Origin: a virus
Length of the DNA stretch: 47,386 nucleotides
Virus record (IMG/VR): IMGVR_UViG_3300049218_000031
Location: 1-47,386 of that record
Direction: 5' to 3' (one strand)
The stretch's first letter is position 1; each line of letters starts with the position of its first letter. Positions 39,948-47,386 of the stretch are shown here, piece after piece. Below the pieces are notes generated by a model. The model ran no database searches, had not been told where the DNA came from, and saw only the letters and a program-made list of their open reading frames with translations. The translations under genes were made by a program, and so were the position numbers.

Positions 39948-40072
39948 GAATTTACCTTCCGTAGTGAGTAGGGTCTGAACTCCTGCCATGCAAAGACACA
40001 CGACAGGTACGCGAGACGGCATAGCCGGTACGCGAAATAAAACTCCGCGGCCGTCTGCCATGCGTGGATCAT
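39944..40072 (-). CDS. Micro-protein between polymerase and zinc-finger genes (42 aa)
   Basis: A short frame whose ATG overlaps the polymerase stop (ATGA, 40072-40069) and whose TGA overlaps the next ATG (ATGA, 39947-39944). Exact coupling at both ends is strong evidence for translation. The product is aromatic-rich (five Tyr/Trp in the first half: AWQTAAEFYFAYRL) with a hydrophobic stretch containing two cysteines (CRLAYLSCVFAWQ). It could be a short membrane or amphipathic peptide. Function unknown. Confidence 0.65.
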   Translation of the reverse strand: MIHAWQTAAEFYFAYRLCRLAYLSCVFAWQEFRPYSLRKVNS

Positions 40073-41916
40073 TTCACTTCTCCGTAGTTATCACCGATGC
40101 CGCCCTCGGCAGCGAGTGGTAGGTCCGGCGCCCATGAAGGTGGTGTGCTTAGCTCTCGCACCACCACGTCCCTGAGCCACTTCGCCTGCTCCGCCGGCAC
40201 CACATACACCAACTCATCATGCACCTGGAGCTTGTAACTTATCTTGTACTGCCGCCTCACTCTTGTGCCGGCATCCGTCACGATAATTCGTGCGAGCGCC
40301 TGGCACTCATTCTCCATAACCTTGGCGCCGAACAAGCCTATTCCGTCGCCGTAGCGCCAGCCGGAAACTTGTTTGTCCTTGGTAGGATCAAGAACCTCGC
40401 TTCGTGCTACCTTTTCGTACCACAACTCTGGATAACGCAAACACAAGCCCGATGGCAAGTGGATTTTTTCTTTCGATGTGAAAATACTTTTGTGCGAAAC
40501 CATATTTCCATTGGCCATTGCTTCAATAAACCTGGATGAACTTTTCCAGTAATCAGTAATCGGTTTGGCAATACGGCGATAATCAGAAACATACTTGCGT
40601 GCTTCTTCTTCGGTGATGATCATGCCGCCCATCACCCGGCACATGCGCTGGAACACTTTCCATGATGCACCATATTGCAGGGACAAAATACTTTGCTTGC
40701 CGACGAACCGTTCCATCTTGTTCGCCTTCGTCACCGGGATGCCGAACAACATAGTGGCGTAGTTTGAATAGGGGTCTTGCGTCGGGTCACGAAACTGGTC
40801 CAGCAGCCATGTCCAATTCGCCAGCCACGCACCCAGCCGCGCCTCGATCTGCGAGGCGTCCACGGCCACCACCTTGTAGCCAGCCGGCGCCTTCAACGCG
40901 CGGCGCAGCGGGCTGCCCCGACCCAGGTTCTGCGTATTCATTTTCCAGTCACCACTGAACCGATGCGTGTGCGCGCCGGAGTATTTCAGCGGCATGACCA
41001 TGTAGCCAGAGCAAGCCGTCGCCACGTCGATGAACCGTTGGCTGCGGGTTTCTTCCTGCGTGGATTTGTGGCCAAGCCGCGCCGCCACCAGCGCCTGCAC
41101 CTTCGGGTTCTCGTGCTCGCTTAGCTCCGTCATCGCGAGGTCGGTCTTCGCGAACGCAAACGTTTCCTTGCCGGTTTTCTTAGATATTTTAAGCGGCGGC
41201 TCGACACCCAGCGCCTCCAGCGCGTCGGCGAATTTCTGGTTGCTCATCAACTCGACTGGCGTATCCATCTCTACCGCGGCCAGCAACTCCGCCTTGCGCG
41301 CCCGCACTTCCGCCATGTGCTGGTAAACGACCGGAAAGTCCAAGGTGAAATATGGCTCCGTCACCGCGCGAATTAGGGTGTCGATCACCAGGTATTCGTT
41401 CACCGGGAAAGACGGCGCCAGGGTGCGCTCGATCTTCCGGCAGAGGTCCATGTCCTGGACGGCGTAGGCTTTGCACTCGGCATGGAGGGCCGGGTTGGCG
41501 CGCAATGCCGCCTTGTTGTAGCCCTTCAGGCTTACCACCGTGTCGCCCTTGACACCCAACTCAAGGTGCTCGCTGACGGCCTTCAGGCTGAACCGTTTCA
41601 GCACACCGTTGAGCACACCGCGCGACATCCCCAGCGTGTCGCCCCATAGCGTGGGGTTCACCTTGAAGTGCCAAGCCATGATGACGGCATCGAACAATGC
41701 GTTGTGCGAAAAGATGATCGTGGGTTCGTCCATCGTGGAGGTGAGCCACGCCGCCAGCGCCTCGTCCTCCAGCCACACACTTGGCTCGTCGTTATACGCG
41801 ACCGCGGCACCCAACTCCTCGAAGCGCTGGTCCAGCACGTACTCCGCCGGCGTCATGCGGGAGAGCGAATACTCCGTAGAGTAATAGGTCTCGAAGTCCA
41901 CATAGGCGTGTCTCAT
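40069..41916 (-). CDS. DNA polymerase A (family A) with 3'-5' exonuclease
   Basis: Phage replicative polymerase, 615 residues, similar in plan to T7 DNA polymerase. Exonuclease: VDFET (Asp7, Glu9), SHNALFDAVI (His71 to Asp76), YAVQDMDL (Asp155/157). Polymerase: motif A VVAVDASQIEARL (Asp353), motif B GKQSILSLQYGASW (Lys407 region), motif C LQVHDELVYVV (His566, Asp567, Glu568). All catalytic residues are present, so it should be active. The start ATG overlaps the upstream membrane-protein stop. A degenerate palindrome copy (41869-41884) lies in its first codons. Confidence 0.95.
   Translation of the reverse strand: MRHAYVDFETYYSTEYSLSRMTPAEYVLDQRFEELGAAVAYNDEPSVWLEDEALAAWLTSTMDEPTIIFSHNALFDAVIMAWHFKVNPTLWGDTLGMSRGVLNGVLKRFSLKAVSEHLELGVKGDTVVSLKGYNKAALRANPALHAECKAYAVQDMDLCRKIERTLAPSFPVNEYLVIDTLIRAVTEPYFTLDFPVVYQHMAEVRARKAELLAAVEMDTPVELMSNQKFADALEALGVEPPLKISKKTGKETFAFAKTDLAMTELSEHENPKVQALVAARLGHKSTQEETRSQRFIDVATACSGYMVMPLKYSGAHTHRFSGDWKMNTQNLGRGSPLRRALKAPAGYKVVAVDASQIEARLGAWLANWTWLLDQFRDPTQDPYSNYATMLFGIPVTKANKMERFVGKQSILSLQYGASWKVFQRMCRVMGGMIITEEEARKYVSDYRRIAKPITDYWKSSSRFIEAMANGNMVSHKSIFTSKEKIHLPSGLCLRYPELWYEKVARSEVLDPTKDKQVSGWRYGDGIGLFGAKVMENECQALARIIVTDAGTRVRRQYKISYKLQVHDELVYVVPAEQAKWLRDVVVRELSTPPSWAPDLPLAAEGGIGDNYGEVK
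41869..41884. repeat. Palindrome ATACTC-CGTA-GAGTAA, degenerate copy
   Basis: Five of six arm pairs (the outer base differs). It lies near the start of the polymerase gene, but in a different reading frame from the VTPQS copies (it encodes Y-Y-S-T-E-Y), so DNA-level conservation rather than peptide conservation is suggested here. Confidence 0.6.
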
Positions 41917-42101
41917 TCATTGGCTACCTTGTAAAATAAACAGAACATCCCCGCATCTAGCAGCCAGCCGGAACCTCCCGCTACGCCCAATAGCCTGACG
42001 GGTACTGCGTGAACGAGCAAACCACTGGATAATAGAAACGACGCCAGAAAGAACGAAGCATACGCCGCGAACAAATATAGGTTTTTCATCGTGTTTTTCA
42101 T
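41913..42101 (-). CDS. Small two-helix membrane protein (62 aa)
   Basis: The start chosen is ATG 42101, with AGGGA about 9 bases upstream (ATG 42089 is possible). Two hydrophobic segments are separated by a short glycine loop: FAAYASFFLASFLLSSGLLV and LLDAGMFCLFYKVA. Its TGA overlaps the polymerase ATG. It could be an early inner-membrane protein, a superinfection-exclusion factor, or a holin/antiholin, but nothing decides between these. Confidence 0.62.
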   Translation of the reverse strand: MKNTMKNLYLFAAYASFFLASFLLSSGLLVHAVPVRLLGVAGGSGWLLDAGMFCLFYKVANE

Positions 42102-42170
42102 CGTGATTTTCCCTATTCTGCATCCCGTTGACACATTGGCTGCGCGCCTGTCAAGCGTATTCAGGCGCTT

Positions 42171-43061
42171 TCAACCCATAAAACTAACCCGTATTTTCCA
42201 TTCGCTCATAGGCCGCCCGCCGTGATCGTACCATCCACGTTCGCCCCAGCGATCGACAGCAGGTTTGGGGTCCAGTCTGTCTTTGTTGATCGATTCCACC
42301 AGCATCGCCCGTGTGATGATTGACATGATCACCCGCTTGTATGCCGGCCAGTTGTCACCCAATAGTTCCGAAAGCCTGCGCTCCTCGCCAGGGTTAATCT
42401 TAAATTTACTCGCCCATTTATTTTCTTTGGTTTTGCGGAAGTAGTCATATTGCTCGCGGTCATCGGGTATGTGTTGAATGATCTCCGGGAACATGTGCGC
42501 GATCACCCGCACACATGATGCGTTCTCGAACAGCGCTTGCAGCCTCACCATCGCCATGAGGAACACCTCAGCTTCCCGCGCGCAACGAACGACATGCCGG
42601 CCATAAATCTCGTGCAGGCGCTTCACATCTGGGGACAGGTTGGTCTTCGCGAGGTCTTCCAGGGGCATGAAGCATAAGTCGCTCGATAGATCATCGCCGA
42701 TCACCGGCAGGTGTGGTTTGTAATAATTGTTGCTGCCGTCGCCGCCCAGACGGAGGGTGAGCGCCTGTTTGTCCAGATCGGCATGCGGCACCACGAAAGC
42801 GTTCAGCCCGTTGTTGATCCTGGCGTTCTCAGCCAGCACGAAGTTAGCGCCGTAATAGTGGTGGCTGGCGAGGTAGTGGCTCTTGGCTTCCGGCGTGTAA
42901 ACCAGATCGAGATAATCCAGGAACGGAATGTCTTCATGGGTGGCGCAGACCAGTCTACGACGACAGTGCAGAAAGTCTTTCAGGCACGTCCACTGGCTGT
43001 CCTTGAGGCCGCGGACTTTTGCACCGCCGGGTGCGCAGCGGCTCTTGGTGTATATTCTCAT
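42171..43061 (-). CDS. Hypothetical phage protein (296 aa)
   Basis: AGGAG 7 bases before the ATG, so the start is secure. The protein is globular, with mixed charge and no membrane helix. Visible features are SHHYYGANFVLAENARINNG and a possible Cys/His-poor core with LPVIGDDLSSDLCFMPLEDL, then helical regions (VRCAREAEVFLMAMVRLQAL) and a C-terminal WKIRVSFMG. I recognise no family. It lies in the leftward early block near the Gly-X repeat gene and DNA polymerase, so it may serve replication or host takeover. Confidence 0.6.
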   Translation of the reverse strand: MRIYTKSRCAPGGAKVRGLKDSQWTCLKDFLHCRRRLVCATHEDIPFLDYLDLVYTPEAKSHYLASHHYYGANFVLAENARINNGLNAFVVPHADLDKQALTLRLGGDGSNNYYKPHLPVIGDDLSSDLCFMPLEDLAKTNLSPDVKRLHEIYGRHVVRCAREAEVFLMAMVRLQALFENASCVRVIAHMFPEIIQHIPDDREQYDYFRKTKENKWASKFKINPGEERRLSELLGDNWPAYKRVIMSIITRAMLVESINKDRLDPKPAVDRWGERGWYDHGGRPMSEWKIRVSFMG

Positions 43062-43076
43062 GTTGGTTCTCCTGTG

Positions 43077-43342
43077 TTATTTTATGATGTTGCTGAAGAC
43101 AGCACCTTTGGTGACTTCCACCTTAACGATCCGCGCATCCTGCACGTTGAATGCGTTTAGCTTGGCACGCGCCGTGATTAGCGCGGCTTCGTCGTTCGCC
43201 GCGCTGACATAAAAATTATAGTGCAACAAGCCGTCTTCGAGCGTGTCGTGCAGGTTGTTGCGGGTGCACCACCGCAGGTGCTTTTTGCGGGTAGTGAACA
43301 GTACGAAGTAGGCGTATAAGTCAGGGGTTGAAGATTTCGTTA

Positions 43343-43346
<4 letters not shown>
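43077..43346 (-). CDS. Small phage protein of a shared short family (89 aa)
   Basis: The start chosen is ATG 43346, which overlaps the Gly-X gene stop as ATGA. After a short N-terminus it reads DLYAYFVLFTTRKKHLRW, then YNFYVSAANDEAALITARAK, then ARIVKVEVTKG: strand, strand, helix, strand. The ANDEAALITAR helix resembles [14 protein letters not shown] at 43800 and EADDKASAMIMFKM at 45046, so these small proteins may be related. No known domain; perhaps regulators that bind host proteins. Confidence 0.6.
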
Positions 43347-43799
<453 letters not shown>

Positions 43800-43828
<29 letters not shown>

Positions 43829-44045
43829 CTGGCGCCTCCTCGATCTGGTCCGCGGCAAAGGCGATGCGCGCTGTGCGAACGCCGTGCGCGATAACCATTT
43901 TTATGTCCGCAGCGCTGCCATCTTGTGCCAACCACACACGGGCTTTGAACGCGGCGTCCTCGTCGTTCTTAGCGGTAAAAGATCGCATCACACGCTGGCC
44001 ATCAGATTTTACCATGATGACGGCGTGGGTTGGTTGTTTGTCCAT
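43800..44045 (-). CDS. Small phage protein, AxxDEDAA-type helix (81 aa)
   Basis: The start chosen is ATG 44045, preceded by a GGGGG about 13 bases upstream (weak). It reads [20 protein letters not shown], then [17 protein letters not shown], then [18 protein letters not shown]: a strand-helix-strand plan like the proteins at 43077 and 45046. Its end overlaps the Gly-X gene start by 29 bp. No known family. Confidence 0.6.
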
Positions 44046-44100
44046 AATAATAATAACCCCCTTGCGCTGCCAGGCTGAAACAGTATTCAGCGACCTATAT

Positions 44101-45024
44101 TCAGTACCCCATTCCAGCGAGAATAGATGCCGCCTTAGCTCTTGCTGCGTCACGCCGCTCCCGCGACCCGCGCAAGCTCTCAGGATTGAGGTCGCTTGCA
44201 AGCTCGACAACCTCGTTGACATGGCGCGTTGTCCCTTCATCATTCAAAACATTCAGTGACGGCAGCAGTTGCGCCAAATCGGTGATATTAGTCACCGTGG
44301 TGTCGCGGAACACACCCTGCAAATCTCGCTGCCCTTCGGTCTTCTCGCGGCTCTCGCGCTCATCGAACGCATCCAACCGCTCGACCAGATGCTGCAACGG
44401 TTTGACCATCCGCTCCTGGATTTCGCCGAGTGCCGTCTCATAGGCCGTCTGCGCGCGGTTCTGCATGTGCTGCGCCAGCTTGCCGGTGATGGCGGGCGGC
44501 AGGTTTTTCAGCGCCTTGGTGTCGGGGATGGACCCGAACTCCAGCTTCACCTCGTAGGCGTTGGACAACTCCTCGACCGTGGGCAACGCGATCTCCAGCG
44601 CCAAGTCGCCGAGGTTGCGCTTGGCAGCCTCGATGATCTCCGGCGCCTTGGCGCGGTACTCCTCGATGCAGAGCGCGATCTCGCGCTGCAGCGGCGCCAT
44701 GATGCCGGCCAGCTTGAGGAAGCTGGTGTTCGGCAGCAGTCGCCACCCGCCGGCGCCGTCCCAGGGAAGCGTGTGCGCCTCGTAGATTTTGCGCATGTTG
44801 TTCTGCAAGCCGACCAGCTTGCGGTGATACGCATCGGCATCGGCCAGCCGGTTCACCCGCACCGTTGCCGCGTTTGTCGTGGCGCCGTGCTGCGCCGTGA
44901 CCTGGGTGCTGGCAGTTTTGTGGGTGCGGCTCAGCCCCAGCGCGCGGGTGCGCAAGCCGCACAACATGGCAGTGTCCTGCAACGCGGCAATCAGATCAGT
45001 CTTGGTGTCGGTATCATCGAGCAT
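44101..45024 (-). CDS. Hypothetical partner of the VWA module (307 aa)
   Basis: ATG 45024 with GGAG 7 bases upstream, inside the palindrome copy at 45026-45041. The product is largely helical: a DNA-free N-terminus (DDTDTKTDLIAALQDTAMLC), then VRVNRLADADAYHRKLVGLQ, MRKIYEAHTLPWDG, and a long helix region with ERMVKPLQHLVERLDAFDER. It resembles DUF3150-type proteins, which commonly occur beside MoxR ATPase and VWA proteins in phages. The VWA gene at 45500 fits that context. Function is unknown; an adaptor or substrate of the VWA/ATPase machine is plausible. Confidence 0.6.
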   Translation of the reverse strand: MLDDTDTKTDLIAALQDTAMLCGLRTRALGLSRTHKTASTQVTAQHGATTNAATVRVNRLADADAYHRKLVGLQNNMRKIYEAHTLPWDGAGGWRLLPNTSFLKLAGIMAPLQREIALCIEEYRAKAPEIIEAAKRNLGDLALEIALPTVEELSNAYEVKLEFGSIPDTKALKNLPPAITGKLAQHMQNRAQTAYETALGEIQERMVKPLQHLVERLDAFDERESREKTEGQRDLQGVFRDTTVTNITDLAQLLPSLNVLNDEGTTRHVNEVVELASDLNPESLRGSRERRDAARAKAASILAGMGY

Positions 45025-45025
45025 G

Positions 45026-45041
45026 TTACTCTCCAGAGTAA
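45026..45041. repeat. Palindrome TTACTC-TCCA-GAGTAA, ribosome-site copy
   Basis: Perfect arms with a different spacer. It is intergenic, 2 bases from the ATG of the 307-residue gene. On the minus strand its centre (TGGAGAG) supplies the Shine-Dalgarno, so a protein bound here, or the hairpin in the mRNA, could block translation. Confidence 0.8.
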
Positions 45042-45045
45042 AGGG

Positions 45046-45285
45046 TTAAGTTAGCTTTTTGGTTTTAGCCAAGTCAGTGTTCGGGTTGTCACTCCCGAAA
45101 CGGTTGCCGAACACCTCGACCACCTCGATCACGTCGCAATCGGGCGACGCCATCTTGAACATGATCATGGCCGAGGCTTTGTCATCGGCTTCGATCTCGC
45201 GCGCCATCGTGGTGCCATCGGCCACGTGGCGGATGTTGCGCGCCTTGAAGCGAATCTCCCAGCGCGGTTTTTGGGGGGTGATCAT
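45046..45285 (-). CDS. Small phage protein (79 aa)
   Basis: The start chosen is ATG 45285, which overlaps the upstream stop as ATGA. The sequence RWEIRFKARNIRHVADGTTM, then IEADDKASAMIMFKMASPDC, then DVIEVVEVFGN has the same strand-helix-strand feel as its neighbours at 43077 and 43800. It lies between the VWA-side small gene and the 307-residue gene. No family recognised. Confidence 0.6.
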   Translation of the reverse strand: MITPQKPRWEIRFKARNIRHVADGTTMAREIEADDKASAMIMFKMASPDCDVIEVVEVFGNRFGSDNPNTDLAKTKKLT

Positions 45286-45500
45286 TCTGGCCACCCTTCA
45301 GTGTCTTCAAAAACCACCTCCCATCTTGTCGTAGCCCAAGACCACACGCTCAGCTTCAGCAGCTTGTCGTGCCACGTGTTTTTGTCGCGTACTTTTATGA
45401 GCGCGTCAGCGAAGTCTTCCGCGATCACGTTCATGCCATCGTAGGCATGAACACCGCCGTGAAAACGCGGATGGTACACGGTGTCGATATTGCTTGCCAT
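45282..45500 (-). CDS. Small phage protein (72 aa)
   Basis: The start chosen is ATG 45500, which overlaps the VWA gene stop as TGATG. It has VYHPRFHGGVHAYDGMNVIA, then EDFADALIKVRDKNTWHDKL, then LSVWSWATTRWEVVFED, again helix flanked by strands. Tight coupling ties its production to the VWA protein. Function unknown. Confidence 0.6.
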   Translation of the reverse strand: MASNIDTVYHPRFHGGVHAYDGMNVIAEDFADALIKVRDKNTWHDKLLKLSVWSWATTRWEVVFEDTEGWPE

Positions 45501-46804
45501 CACACTTCCACCTTCACCACTTCACCCCACGGGCAGGAGTTTCGACCGCCCGGAATGATTGCCCAGATGACCGGATAGGCCGGCGGGTGGTCGGGGAACG
45601 AGCCATAGCCGTCCGTGAGATAGACCAGACAGTCCGGCACGATACCCAACTCGTCCAGCTTCCTGAACGCCGGCTCGAAGCACGTGCCACCACCGCCGAC
45701 CGCGCGCCTGCAGGCTTCCGCCGCGTCTATATCGGTGGGGTTATCCAACTCGATAACCTGATGCACCTTGGCGTCGCAGTCGATCACGAAGGCCCGCTCC
45801 GGCATCGCCTGCTCGAAGACGCCGGCCATGCAGCCGCCCATGATGTTCATCTCACGCTGGCCCACTGACCCGGAGGTGTCACGCACCAGCACCGCCGTGC
45901 CCACGCCTCGGCCGGCGCGGCGCGGCGTGTAAACCGGATCGTTGAAGATGAGCATGACCGGGTCGGGAGATTTCCAGTCATGGTCCCCGCCGCCGATGTT
46001 GCGCACCACCAGCGCCGCCATCCGGTCCTTCCAGTCCACCTTCGGCTCGATAAGCTCGCTCACCAGCCGCTTGAGCGCGTCCGGCACGGTGCCACGCGCC
46101 TTCGCCACGGCAAGCGCCTGGTTGATCGCCTGCTGCATCTCAGCCTGCTGCTCCTTGGCTTGCGCGACGGCCTGCTGGGGTGTCTGGCCATCACCGGCGC
46201 CGGGGGGCAGGTGATGGTCGAAGCCGCCGGGGTTGTTGCCCGGTTGGGTGCCGCGCTGGCCACCACCTTGCCCCTGGCCGGGCGGCTGCTGGCCAGCGCC
46301 GTTTCGACCGCCGCCCTGCTGGTTCTGTTTCCGCCGCGCGTACTCCTCGGCATACACACCCACCCAGCTTTCACCGCCTTTGATCCGCGGGTTGAAGTGG
46401 CCCTCCGGCGGGTGCTTACCGATGCCGCACTCGTCCAAGAAGGAATTGATCACCCAATCCTGGACCTCGTTGACCAGTTGATGATCGACCGGCAGCACGC
46501 CGGTCGGCCCGAAGATACCGTCGCGCATGATATAGCCCTGCTGACAGTGCTCCCACATCACGTGGCACACTTCATGGCACAACACGTAGAGGCGCTGCTG
46601 CAAGGTCCATTTCGCGAATTGCTCGGGGTTTAGCCAGATGTTCTTGCCATCCGTCGCGGCGAAGGGCACGTCGCGTGTCGGCGTGAGCGTGCACTGGTCC
46701 AAGAGCAAGTGGCTGAAGAAAGGCTGCGCCCACATGATGCCGGCGCGCAATTCAGTCAGCGCACTGGCTTCGTCTTTGGTAAGGTCGGTTGCTTTTGCGA
46801 ACAT
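45500..46804 (-). CDS. HExxH metallopeptidase-like plus VWA domain protein
   Basis: 434 residues; GGAG 6 bases before the ATG. N-terminal part: YVLCHEVCHVMWEH with His77, Glu78 and His81 as a zinc-binding HExxH. A Gly/Gln-rich linker spans residues 160-205. C-terminal part: a VWA-like domain with a complete MIDAS, DTSGS (Asp309, Ser311, Ser313), Thr374 (GGGGTCF) and Asp398 (YLTDGYG). This is the DUF2201 architecture that normally works with a MoxR-type AAA ATPase, which would lie upstream, outside the window. It may remodel or cut a host target. Domain calls are firm; biological role is open. Confidence 0.82.
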   Translation of the reverse strand: MFAKATDLTKDEASALTELRAGIMWAQPFFSHLLLDQCTLTPTRDVPFAATDGKNIWLNPEQFAKWTLQQRLYVLCHEVCHVMWEHCQQGYIMRDGIFGPTGVLPVDHQLVNEVQDWVINSFLDECGIGKHPPEGHFNPRIKGGESWVGVYAEEYARRKQNQQGGGRNGAGQQPPGQGQGGGQRGTQPGNNPGGFDHHLPPGAGDGQTPQQAVAQAKEQQAEMQQAINQALAVAKARGTVPDALKRLVSELIEPKVDWKDRMAALVVRNIGGGDHDWKSPDPVMLIFNDPVYTPRRAGRGVGTAVLVRDTSGSVGQREMNIMGGCMAGVFEQAMPERAFVIDCDAKVHQVIELDNPTDIDAAEACRRAVGGGGTCFEPAFRKLDELGIVPDCLVYLTDGYGSFPDHPPAYPVIWAIIPGGRNSCPWGEVVKVEV

Positions 46805-46813
46805 GTCATTCTC

Positions 46814-47065
46814 CTACACATTGATCAGTTCGTGGTCGGACACGCTGATGTAGAAGTCCTCACCTGCGCCGAATTTGTCCTGGACAGCTTCGGTGAGTTC
46901 TTCCATCCCGGCTTCAAAGTCGGTGGCCGCGCCCAGGTCCACGTCGTCGCGCATCAGGTTTAATACGCTCAATGCTTCGCGCTGCGCGATCTCCTCCGTT
47001 GCGCATATTTTTACCATTAAGCCTGGTACGCTCCAGTGCTCGGCTTCAATAAGATGTACTGCCAT
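46814..47065 (-). CDS. Small phage protein (83 aa)
   Basis: AGGAG 7 bases before the ATG, so the start is good. LMVKICATEEIAQREALSVL is strand then helix, followed by an acidic helical half (FEAGMEELTEAVQDKFGAGE) and DFYISVSDHELINV. It resembles the other small proteins of this block in size and plan. It is encoded just before the VWA gene in the direction of transcription. Function unknown. Confidence 0.65.
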   Translation of the reverse strand: MAVHLIEAEHWSVPGLMVKICATEEIAQREALSVLNLMRDDVDLGAATDFEAGMEELTEAVQDKFGAGEDFYISVSDHELINV

Positions 47066-47077
47066 ATCAATCTCCTG

Positions 47078-47209
47078 TTAGAGTTTTTCAAACAATCCGC
47101 CGATCAACCACATGGCGATCAGCCATATCCAGCCTTGGGTGTTGCCGAACAAAAAGCCAGCCCATAGCAGGCAGAACCAAAAAATGTTTTCGGCATCGTC
47201 CATGTCCAT
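47078..47209 (-). CDS. Small membrane protein (43 aa)
   Basis: Short frame, AGGAG 6 bases before ATG 47209, located between the Gly-X gene copy 2 and the gene at 46814. The sequence has a short acidic N-terminus (MDMDDAEN) and two hydrophobic stretches (IFWFCLLWAGFLFG and WIWLIAMWLIGGLF) joined by NTQG, consistent with a hairpin in the membrane. It has five tryptophans. It could be a toxin-like, holin-like or anchoring peptide; nothing identifies a target. Confidence 0.66.
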   Translation of the reverse strand: MDMDDAENIFWFCLLWAGFLFGNTQGWIWLIAMWLIGGLFEKL

Positions 47210-47210
47210 A

Positions 47211-47386
47211 TTATTCTCCTTCCACTGATTTCAGCATCGCGTATTTCAGCCGGAGCCACGCGGTCTTTTCAGCCATGTACGGCGTGGTGCAGGATGCTTC
47301 GTCGGGCGGGCTGTAGCCTCCGTATACGTCTCCGGCTCCGTCTCCGACTCCGGCTCCGCGTCCGTATCCGGCTCCGTCTCCGACTC
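47211..47386 (-). CDS. Gly-X repeat protein, second copy (cut by window edge)
   Basis: The frame enters from the right edge as Gly-X pairs (V, D, A, Y, R) and ends with the same domain as the 43343 gene: PPDEASCTTPYMAEKTAWLR, then LKYAMLKSV followed by EGE instead of GAAA. The stop TAA overlaps the ribosome site of the small membrane-protein gene. Its start and most of its repeat are missing. A second gene with nearly identical C-terminal DNA points to a recent duplication, or to a repeat used twice by the phage. Confidence 0.75.
   Translation of the reverse strand, partial: VGDGAGYGRGAGVGDGAGDVYGGYSPPDEASCTTPYMAEKTAWLRLKYAMLKSVEGE
47224..47309. repeat. 86-bp direct repeat, right copy
   Basis: Identical to 43359-43444 and in the same orientation, 3865 bp apart. 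The hexanucleotide array resumes beyond about 47320 and continues to the window edge. Confidence 0.88.

Noticed and set aside
39738-40061. Longer form of the two-CxxC protein starting at 40061
   Set aside because: The extension overlaps the doubly coupled 42-residue gene and lacks a ribosome site; ATG 39947 has GGAAGG at good spacing.
42128-42160. Rightward promoter-like TTGACA
   Set aside because: It points into leftward genes and has no good -10 partner; likely chance.

Overview
The window is a large part of a temperate tailed phage (or prophage) genome with podovirus-type virion genes. It is GC-rich, uses GTG and TTG starts freely, and packs genes with ATGA or TGATG overlaps. The host is probably an alphaproteobacterium. 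That rests on codon bias, the integrase type (FRDLR in place of HDLR) and a 45-bp match to the 3' half of a tRNA-Lys(CTT)-like gene beside the integrase. The exact host cannot be read from the sequence. Both ends cut through genes: the large terminase at base 1 and a glycine-X repeat gene at base 47386. The window is therefore not a complete genome.

Layout: bases 1-856 run leftward and hold the terminase pair (small subunit, then the start of the large subunit). From 891 to 29783 one rightward block carries the virion and lysis genes. In order these are portal, four small proteins, putative scaffold, major capsid protein, two neck or tail-adaptor proteins, a 1061-residue adhesin with Ig-like repeats, an SGNH-esterase-like tail protein, a tail-collar protein, a membrane/holin/endolysin cassette, a 1145-residue nozzle-like tail protein, a GNAT-like protein, and three internal virion (ejection) proteins. 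The last ejection protein has 2229 residues and carries an HExxH metallopeptidase-like centre.

From 29786 to 47386 every gene runs leftward. Read in the direction of transcription (right to left) the block holds a Gly-X repeat gene (copy 2), small proteins, a HExxH + VWA protein, a 307-residue partner, a second Gly-X repeat gene, DNA polymerase A, small zinc proteins, an AlpA/excisionase-like protein and tyrosine integrase, then the att site. Beyond the att site come a proteasome-like Ntn hydrolase, a Cas4/RecB-like nuclease, a VRR-NUC nuclease, an SNF2 helicase, an ssDNA-binding-like protein and a primase-helicase. The two blocks diverge over 34 bp at 857-890 and converge with 2 bp between stop codons at 29784-29785. 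This fits a circularly permuted genome in which the leftward block wraps round into the terminase genes.

How the genes work together (inference): polymerase A, the primase-helicase, the ssDNA-binding-like protein, the SNF2 helicase and the two nucleases make a replication/recombination set. The integrase and small HTH protein act on the att site. Terminase, portal, scaffold and coat build the head. The adaptor, nozzle and ejection proteins build a short tail and an injection channel. The adhesin, esterase and collar proteins probably bind and trim the host surface, and holin plus endolysin release progeny.

The features least explained by ordinary phage biology are: (1) a dispersed palindrome, TTACTC-N4-GAGTAA, at eight places, several in the same reading frame of unrelated genes; (2) two Gly-X hexanucleotide-repeat genes with a near-identical C-terminal domain bracketing a HExxH/VWA module; (3) a phage-encoded HslV-like Ntn hydrolase; and (4) the protease-bearing giant ejection protein. 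No lysogeny repressor and no phage RNA polymerase is visible in the window.
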